Source of the DNA: an uncultured Eubacteriales bacterium
Lineage (GTDB): Bacteria; Bacillota; Clostridia; Christensenellales; Aristaeellaceae
Direction: 5' to 3'
Assembly: GCA_900317565.1 (NCBI GenBank)
Contig: ONHI01000016.1
Coordinates: forward strand, 1 to 41,676
Length of the DNA: 41,676 nucleotides
Below the pieces are notes generated by a model. That model saw only the letters and a list, made by a program, of their open reading frames with translations. It made no database searches and had not been told where the DNA came from. The position numbers were made by a program, and so were the translations under genes. How positions within the stretch are numbered: position 1 is the first letter of the stretch; each line of letters begins with the position of its first letter. Positions 36,715 through 41,676 of the stretch are shown here, piece after piece.

Positions 36715-39111
36715 ATGAAACGCCGTTGGACCCTGCGGGGGCTGGCGCTGGGGATGGTCCTGGCGCTGGGACTGCCCGCCGCGGGTATCGCAGAGGAATT
36801 GGGAGAGGTGGACCTGTACGACCCCACCGTGTACGCGGGCGAGGTCCCTGTGGACGATACATACGCGGAGCCGGAGCCGCCCATCGAGCCGGAATGGGTG
36901 CCCGTGGAGCCGGAGGCGGAGGAAGCCGCCGGTGAAAGCGGCGCGCCCGCCGGGGAGGACGTTGCGGCGGAGACTGAGGCGCAGTCCGAGGATGTCATCG
37001 AGGAGCCGGCCTCTGCGGCAGACGCATCGCCGGACGACGCGCAGCCCGTCGGGGAGAGCGTCGAGGCGCTTCCCGGCGATCTGCCCGACCTTTCGGAAGC
37101 GCCCGACGGGGACGCCGAACCGGACATTGCCGCGCCGGAGAGCGGGGCCGCGGAATCCGCCGCGACGACGCCGGACGTGCGCATGGGCCTGGGCGAGCGC
37201 ATCGAGCTGGGCGACGCGGCCATTGGCTGCGCGTCCGACAATCCCCAGGTCGTCGCCCTGGAGGGAACCGCCCTGGTGGCGGCGGGCCTGGGCACGGCGC
37301 GGGTCAGCGTTGGAACGGACACCCGCATGGTGGAGGTGCTGAACGCCCCGGAGGCGCTGGCCTTCGAGGTCTCGGGCCTGTCCATGGGCAAGGGGGAGCG
37401 CCGCCCGCTGGCCGTCAAGCTGCCGGAGAACAGCGCCGCCTACAGGCTGAGCTATGCCAGCAGCAAGCCCGGCGTGGTGGCCGTGGACAAATCCGGCAAC
37501 CTGTACGCGAAGAAGATCGGCACGGCGAAGATCACCGCCACGGCCTTCAACGGCGCGAAGGCGAGCTGCACCGTCAAGGTGGCCAAGGCCCCGTCGAAGC
37601 TGACGCTCTCGCCGACGAAGCTGGTGCTGAACGTGGGCGGCACGAGGACCGTCAGCGCGAAGCTGCCCAAGGGCACGGCCTCGCTGATCACCTGGGCGAG
37701 CAGCGGCGACGCGGTCAGCGTGGACGCCGAGGGCAACCTGACCGGCGTCATGGCGGGCAACGCCACCATTACGGCGCGGACCTTCAATAAAAAGAAGGCC
37801 ACCTGCAAGGTGGTCGTGATCGACGGCAGCGCACCGACGAGCCTGTCGCTGGGCGCAAAGACGCTGTCCCTGGGCAAGGGGGAGAAGTATGCTCTGACAC
37901 CCGCGCTGGGCGAGGGCGAAGCCGCCGTGTTCGCCTACAGCAGCGGCAAGAAGTCCGTGGCGAAGGTCTCCTCGAAGGGCGTGATCACCGCGAAGAAGAC
38001 GGGCACGGCCAAGATCACCGTGAAGACCCACAACGGCCTGAAGGCGACGCTGAGCGTGAAGGTGGTCAAGGCGCCGTCGAAGGTGACGCTCTCCTCCGGC
38101 AAGATGACGATGAACGCCGGCGAGACCGAGACGCTGAAGGCGAAGCTGCCCAAGGGCACGGCCTCCCAGATCACCTGGGAGAGCAGCGACGCCGCCGTGG
38201 TCGCGGTGGACGCGAGCGGCCTGGTGACCGCCGTCGGCCCGGGCGAGGCGACCGTCCGCGCGAAAACCTTCAACGGCAAGACCGCGAAGTGCAAGATCAC
38301 CGTGAACCAGTCGGAGGGCTCGCCCACGGCGGCGAAGATGGTGGCGAACCTGCGGGCCAGCAGCCTGGGCGCGAAGAAGGACGCCATCGCCAGCGTGGTG
38401 GGGCTGCTGATCAGCGCCGGCTTCGAGCCCGCCTTCGCCGCGGGCGTGGGGGCCAACGTGTACTCCGAGGGCACCTATGGCATGTTCGAGAGCAGCAAGT
38501 ACATCAAGAACTACCTGAAGCGGCCCCGCTATTTCTGCTATCTGGACGGCGGCGACTACTACACCCAGAAGGACGGCGAATACGTGCTGACCGCGGTGTA
38601 CATGGCCAAGGAGGACATGGCGAGCTATACCGGCGAGGCCGAGGCCCGGGAGCGCTTCGGCGCGGAGAACTACTACCGGGACAACTTCTCCGGGAAGTAC
38701 GTGCAGAACATCGACCTGAACGAGCTGGAGACCTTCATGAACGCCCTCGCCAAGGGCAAATGGGAGGGCAAGTTCGGCGTGGGCATCGTCCAGTGGACCG
38801 GCGGGCGCACCATGAAGCTGCTGTCCTTCTACCGGCAGCACGCCGGCGCGGGCAGCGCCACCATCACCGCCGAACAGGTCATGGCCGCCGAGAACGAGAT
38901 GATACTCTATGACTTCAAGGGCGATTACGCCAAGGTCTACACCGCCTGGCTGAATGAAAACGCCGGCGCGCTGGACACCGTCGACGCCGCCTACAGCGGG
39001 GGCGCCCTGGTGTGCACAAAATACGAGATCCCCGTGGACAAGAACGCCAAGGCGATCATCCGCGGCAACAAGGCCAAGGAGATCTACCAGATCATGGTCG
39101 GGGGAGACTGA
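36715..39111 (+). CDS. Secreted Ig-like repeat protein with C-terminal phage-tail-type lysozyme domain
   Basis: 798 aa. Signal peptide KRRWTLRGLALGMVLALGLP with cleavage near residue 24-26. Residues 29-150 are acidic and rich in Glu, Ala and Pro, like a wall-spanning spacer. About 155-530 hold four to five Big_2-type Ig units with recurring LSYASSKPGVVAVDKSGNLY and VTLSSGKMTMNAGETETLKA-like strands. Residues 545-798 resemble phage tail lysozyme domains: SVVGLLISAGFEPAFAAGVG, NVYSEGTYGMFES with Glu585 as the candidate acid, and FGVGIVQWTGGRTMKLLSFY. It probably cuts peptidoglycan outside the cell. GAGAGGAG is six bases before the ATG. Monocistronic, between its own promoter and a perfect terminator. 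Its Ig units resemble those of the 8736-9932 protein. Confidence 0.88.
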   Translation: MKRRWTLRGLALGMVLALGLPAAGIAEELGEVDLYDPTVYAGEVPVDDTYAEPEPPIEPEWVPVEPEAEEAAGESGAPAGEDVAAETEAQSEDVIEEPASAADASPDDAQPVGESVEALPGDLPDLSEAPDGDAEPDIAAPESGAAESAATTPDVRMGLGERIELGDAAIGCASDNPQVVALEGTALVAAGLGTARVSVGTDTRMVEVLNAPEALAFEVSGLSMGKGERRPLAVKLPENSAAYRLSYASSKPGVVAVDKSGNLYAKKIGTAKITATAFNGAKASCTVKVAKAPSKLTLSPTKLVLNVGGTRTVSAKLPKGTASLITWASSGDAVSVDAEGNLTGVMAGNATITARTFNKKKATCKVVVIDGSAPTSLSLGAKTLSLGKGEKYALTPALGEGEAAVFAYSSGKKSVAKVSSKGVITAKKTGTAKITVKTHNGLKATLSVKVVKAPSKVTLSSGKMTMNAGETETLKAKLPKGTASQITWESSDAAVVAVDASGLVTAVGPGEATVRAKTFNGKTAKCKITVNQSEGSPTAAKMVANLRASSLGAKKDAIASVVGLLISAGFEPAFAAGVGANVYSEGTYGMFESSKYIKNYLKRPRYFCYLDGGDYYTQKDGEYVLTAVYMAKEDMASYTGEAEARERFGAENYYRDNFSGKYVQNIDLNELETFMNALAKGKWEGKFGVGIVQWTGGRTMKLLSFYRQHAGAGSATITAEQVMAAENEMILYDFKGDYAKVYTAWLNENAGALDTVDAAYSGGALVCTKYEIPVDKNAKAIIRGNKAKEIYQIMVGGD

Positions 39112-39120
39112 AAAGAATGA

Positions 39121-39160
39121 AAGCGCCTCCGGGCAGTCGCGACTGCCCGGAGGCGCTTTT
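39121..39160. terminator. Perfect 20-bp terminator palindrome
   Basis: AAAGCGCCTCCGGGCAGTCG is followed at once by its exact complement, which ends in CGCTTTTG. It lies nine bases after the lysozyme gene and 16 bases before the end of mgtE on the other strand; it is usable from both sides. Confidence 0.92.
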
Positions 39161-39176
39161 GTAGCATAAAATCGGC

Positions 39177-40532
39177 TTACACCCTCAGGATCATCCTGGC
39201 GAACTGGAAATAGATCAGCAGGCTCAGCACGTCGACGATGGTGGTGATGAAGGGACTTGCCATCACGGCGGGGTCGAGGTGGGCCTTCTTGGCCAGCATG
39301 GGCAGCGTGCAGCCCACGAACTTGGCGATCATGACGGTGCACAGCATCGTCACGCAGATGGTCAGCGCCTCCATGGCGGTGACCTTTTCCAGCACCAGCA
39401 GCCGCCCGTAATTCGCCACGGTCAGCGTCAGGCCGCACAGGAAGGACACGCGGAATTCCTTCCAGATCACGCGGAAGATGTCCCGGAATTCCAGCTCGCC
39501 CAGGGACAGCGCGCGGATGACGGAGACCGAGGCCTGGCTGCCGGAGTTACCGCCGGTGTCCATCAGCATGGGCACCGAGGCCATCAGCACCGGGAACAGC
39601 TTCAGCGCGTCCTCGAAGCCGGTGATGACGATGCCGGTGAAGGTGCCGGAGATCATCAGCAGCAGCAGCCACGGTATGCGGTTCTTCCAGGTCTCGAATA
39701 CGCCGGTGCGCAGATAGGGCTTGTCAGAGGGGGTGATAGCGGCCATCTTCGCGATGTCCTCGGTGGCCTCTTCTTCCATGATGTCCAGGGCGTCGTCGAC
39801 CGTTATGATACCGACCATGCGGTTTTCGGCGTCCACGACCGGCAGCGACGTGAAGTTGTACTTCGACATCATCTGTACGGCGGTCTCCTGGTCATCCTGG
39901 GTGCCCACGCTGACGGCGTTGGCGGTCATCAGGCTCTCGCAGGTCTCGTCCGGGCGGGCGAGTATCAGCGTGCGGATGGTCACCGTGCCCATCAGGTGGT
40001 ATTTATCATCCAGCACGTAGCAGGTGTTGATGGTCTCCTTGTCCACGCCGGTGGCGCGGATCTCCTGGATGGCCTCTCCGGCGGTCATCTGCGGCGTCAG
40101 CGCCACGAACTCGGTGGTCATCACCGATCCGGCGGAATCGTCCTTGTACTTCAGGATCTCGTTGATCTGCTTGCGGGTGTCGGCGTCGGCCTGGGTCAGT
40201 ATGCGCCGCACCATGTTGGCGGGCATCTCCTCGATCAGGTCGACGGCGTCGTCCATGTACATCTCGTCGATGACGGCCTTCAGCTCGGTATCGGAAAAGC
40301 TCTTGATCAGCGCTTCCTTCACTTCGCTGTCCATCTCGACGAAGGTCTCGGCGGCCAGATCCTTCGGCAGCAGCCGGAAGATCGCGGGCATCAGCTTCTC
40401 GGGCATGTCGCTGAGTATGGCCGATATGTCGGCGGGATACAGCGTCTGCATCAGATCCCGCAGCGATGAATATTTCTTCTCCTCCGCCAGCTTGCGGAAG
40501 GTCTCTTCGAGGATTTCGGTCCTCTCCTTCAT
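39177..40532 (-). CDS. mgtE: Magnesium transporter MgtE
   Basis: 451 aa Mg2+ channel. N-terminal superhelical domain (EETFRKLAEEKKYSSLRDLM, then MPAIFRLLPKDLAAETFVEM), two CBS domains (about 135-255: GSVMTTEFVALTPQMTAGEA; LMTANAVSVGTQDDQETAVQ; SLPVVDAENRMVGIITVDDA), and a C-terminal membrane part with about five segments holding the signature PMLMDTGGNSGSQASVSVIR. The cytoplasmic domains close the pore when Mg2+ is high. GGAGGAG is six bases before ATG 40532. An M-box riboswitch and terminator upstream give Mg2+ control of transcription as well, so both the gene and the channel respond to the metal. Confidence 0.97.
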   Translation of the reverse strand: MKERTEILEETFRKLAEEKKYSSLRDLMQTLYPADISAILSDMPEKLMPAIFRLLPKDLAAETFVEMDSEVKEALIKSFSDTELKAVIDEMYMDDAVDLIEEMPANMVRRILTQADADTRKQINEILKYKDDSAGSVMTTEFVALTPQMTAGEAIQEIRATGVDKETINTCYVLDDKYHLMGTVTIRTLILARPDETCESLMTANAVSVGTQDDQETAVQMMSKYNFTSLPVVDAENRMVGIITVDDALDIMEEEATEDIAKMAAITPSDKPYLRTGVFETWKNRIPWLLLLMISGTFTGIVITGFEDALKLFPVLMASVPMLMDTGGNSGSQASVSVIRALSLGELEFRDIFRVIWKEFRVSFLCGLTLTVANYGRLLVLEKVTAMEALTICVTMLCTVMIAKFVGCTLPMLAKKAHLDPAVMASPFITTIVDVLSLLIYFQFARMILRV

Positions 40533-40642
40533 GGGTCACTCCTCCAATCATCATTTTTTGATGAGAGGCGCGACGCGCGCCCCTCCTGACAGGAGCAGGA
40601 CACAGCAGAGAACATGGGAGGACAGCGCCGGGCGGCGCCGTT

Positions 40643-40726
40643 TTAAAAGGTTAAAACAGACGCCGGGTCAAGGTGCCGTCGTATGTGATCTGCGCATGTG
40701 CCATAGCTACTACCGCCAGCGTCCAT
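40643..40726 (-). CDS. Possible 27-codon leader ORF between riboswitch and mgtE
   Basis: On the minus strand GGAGG sits seven bases before an ATG at 40726, opening MDAGGSSYGTCADHIRRH and ending LDPASVLTF at 40643. It lies after the riboswitch terminator and 110 bases before mgtE, so it would be made only on read-through. A GC-rich hairpin (GGCGCC...GGCGC, about 40619-40640) follows directly. A leader peptide for fine control is possible; chance is a real alternative, since the sequence is short and nothing in it is recognised. Confidence 0.3.
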   Translation of the reverse strand: MDAGGSSYGTCADHIRRHLDPASVLTF

Positions 40727-40754
40727 TTGCCTACCTCCATTCTGAAATGTAATC

Positions 40755-40781
40755 AAAAATCCGCACCCAAACGGATGCGGA
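40755..40781 (-). terminator. Intrinsic terminator of the M-box expression platform
   Basis: On the minus strand TCCGCATCC, loop GTTT, GGGTGCGGA, then TTTTTGATT: a 9-bp stem with one G-U pair and a T run, a textbook terminator placed 23 bases after the aptamer. Confidence 0.9.
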
Positions 40782-40803
40782 CCAATCGCGTAGATCAACC
40801 TGC

Positions 40804-41028
40804 ACCGTTCGAGCTTCAGCTTCGCAGGGCAGGGTAACTTTGCCTCAGGCAAATTATCCCCGGCCAGTCCGGGAATGGTCCGGCGCAAATCTGCGATTTG
40901 ACGCGAACCACCGTGAAATTGCGTTAGACGATACCTTGTGCTTCGATACCGCCTGTTCAAACCATCTGATGGTGTCTCCACCACTTCGCGGCAGCAATCC
41001 ATATCCCTGCGGTAGCCTTACTTACCGG
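40804..41028 (-). promoter_or_regulatory. M-box (ykoK-type) Mg2+ riboswitch aptamer
   Basis: Read on the minus strand, the segment shows the conserved M-box blocks in order: GTAAGGCTACCGCAGGGATA followed by TGGATTGCTGCCG (ykoK has GTGAGGCTCCT...GGAGATACGCTGCTGCC), TGAACAGGCGGTATCGAAG followed by CACAAGGTATCGTCTAACGC (ykoK GTCAACAG...ATCGACATAAGGTGAT...AATGCAG), and near the 3' end AGCTGAAGCTCGAACGG (ykoK TGCTAAAGCTCTACG). In high Mg2+ the aptamer fold leaves the terminator at 40755-40781 free and mgtE is off. The position in front of mgtE is the one expected from the family. Confidence 0.9.
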
Positions 41029-41041
41029 ATTCAACATTATT

Positions 41042-41070
41042 ATTGTAGGCCACGCGGCGGCGTTTGTCAA
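41042..41070 (-). promoter_or_regulatory. Promoter of the M-box/mgtE transcript
   Basis: Minus strand TTGACA, 17-base spacer, TACAAT; start expected near 41035, just ahead of the aptamer. Between 41071 and 41331 I see no gene and no clear structure. Confidence 0.85.
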
Positions 41071-41331
41071 CCGTTTTGAGCAAAAAAAGTGGTCGGACAT
41101 CGCGGCGCGGGATGCAGCCGGAAACGGGGGATCCCGGCGCGGATTTGTGCCCGTTTTTCGGATGTTACGGATGGGTAAAAATCCCGGCGAACAATGAAAA
41201 GGCATGGTTTGGAAATCGTCCGCCTTTTCCGAAGGTTCAGCCCCTTCAAACCCCGATCATTCGCCTTTTTTTGGCCTTTTCGACGCGAATCGACGGGTTA
41301 GGTTATCTCTTTGATTTTGGCCCAAAAAGCA

Positions 41332-41361
41332 TTGACACATCGGCATTTTGTTTGCTATAAT
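41332..41361 (+). promoter_or_regulatory. rRNA operon promoter
   Basis: TTGACA, 18-base spacer, TATAAT preceded by TGC, about 240 bases before the 16S gene. Confidence 0.85.
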
Positions 41362-41367
41362 GTCCAA

Positions 41368-41604
41368 GCTGTCAGGGACGAGGGAACAAAATCCCGGAAA
41401 TGTCCAAGACAACAGCGAACCTTGAAAACGATACAGAGAAGAGAGAGAAAAGCCACCGAATGGAGCTGCGAAGAGAGCCTAAGAGGCAGGAGCGGCGAAG
41501 TGAGGTGGGGAACAGTCAGAATTCATTGAGTGAAACGCCGTTTCAACAGTGAACCGCGAGGCTTTGGCGAGCCGAGTGGGGAGTTGGAGAGATGGTAAGG
41601 ATTA
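41368..41604 (+). other. rRNA operon leader
   Basis: Transcribed leader of about 237 bases. It contains ACCTTGAAAAC at 41419-41429, similar to the boxA-side motif of Clostridia rRNA leaders, and purine-rich text (AGAGAAGAGAGAGAAAAG) suited to processing stems upstream of 16S. No protein gene is seen. Confidence 0.65.
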
Positions 41605-41676
41605 AACATCAGAGTTTGATCCTGGCTCAGGACGAACGCTGGCGGCGTGCTTAACACATGCAAGTCGAACGGGGAT
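41605..41676 (+). rRNA. 16S ribosomal RNA, 5' end (cut by window edge)
   Basis: AGAGTTTGATCCTGGCTCAG at 41611-41630 is the universal 16S start, followed by GACGAACGCTGGCGGCGTGC, TTAACACATGCAAGTCGAAC and GGGGAT. The first V1 bases are included, then the window ends. The exact mature 5' end is estimated. The sequence type fits Clostridia. Confidence 0.97.

Noticed and set aside
36616-39438. 940-codon open frame antisense to the Ig/lysozyme gene
   Set aside because: It crosses a terminator and the 3' end of mgtE and has no recognisable domain.
40651-40740. 29-codon ORF starting at 40740 on the minus strand
   Set aside because: It has no ribosome site of its own; the overlapping frame from 40726 is the better candidate.
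1-41676. tRNA genes, insertion sequences, prophage or integrase genes
   Set aside because: I looked for tRNA-like T-loops with CCA-side stems, transposase motifs and integrase motifs and saw none I could support; the lysozyme-type domain is on a host-like secreted protein.

Overview
The window looks like chromosomal DNA from a GC-rich member of the Firmicutes, class Clostridia, probably an uncultured gut or rumen lineage. The evidence is the GGAGG ribosome sites with 5-9 base spacing, TTGACA/TATAAT promoters often extended by a TGC, a YhcN/YlaJ-type sporulation lipoprotein, DUF3798/DUF3786/DUF3791/DUF3990 family proteins, an M-box in front of mgtE, and a 16S rRNA 5' end of Clostridia type at the right edge. 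I cannot place it to genus.

Layout. 1-633 (minus): the N-terminal 211 codons of an MsmX/UgpC-type sugar ABC ATPase. 909-6507 (plus): a five-gene ABC importer operon with a DUF3798 binding protein, a double ATPase, two permeases and a small anchored protein. 6570-9932 (minus): a HelD-like helicase and a secreted protein that joins a DnaJ-type zinc finger to Ig-like domains. 10180-13794 (plus): a broken yitT-like gene, thrH, a repeat-filled gap with a 74-bp tandem array, a DUF3786 gene and a broken metallophosphoesterase. 13852-16881: a flavin reductase, a DUF3791-DUF3990-small protein module that looks like a toxin-antitoxin locus, and an ArsB/NhaD-like ion transporter.

17172-27739 is a uronate-oligosaccharide locus. 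Read on the minus strand it encodes a binding protein, two permeases, a DUF2264 protein, a GH88 unsaturated uronyl hydrolase, a discoidin-like protein, KduI and KduD. A divergent LacI-type regulator sits at its head and a LacI/CcpA-type operator lies just downstream of the main promoter. The inferred flow is import of unsaturated uronic oligosaccharides, hydrolysis by GH88, isomerisation by KduI and reduction by KduD to 2-keto-3-deoxygluconate. The locus has no ATPase; the partial ATPase at the left edge is of the kind that serves such transporters in trans.

27827-39111 holds a class A beta-lactamase-fold hydrolase (minus), 0.9 kb of mixed repeats, a two-domain nucleoside kinase, the sporulation lipoprotein, dnaE, a GtrB-like glycosyltransferase and an Ig-repeat protein ending in a phage-tail-type lysozyme domain. 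39177-41070 (minus) is mgtE with a full Mg2+ M-box riboswitch, terminator and promoter. From 41332 a strong promoter and leader lead into a 16S rRNA gene cut by the window edge.

Intergenic gaps are unusually rich in repeats: inverted pairs of a CATTGCGAGG...GGCAATCCG element, GC-rich palindromes of the GCGCCGATGCGGCGC kind, CCTTCCCC/GGGGAAGG hairpins, and 7-base tandem runs such as GGCAATA or GGATTAG placed right after stop codons.
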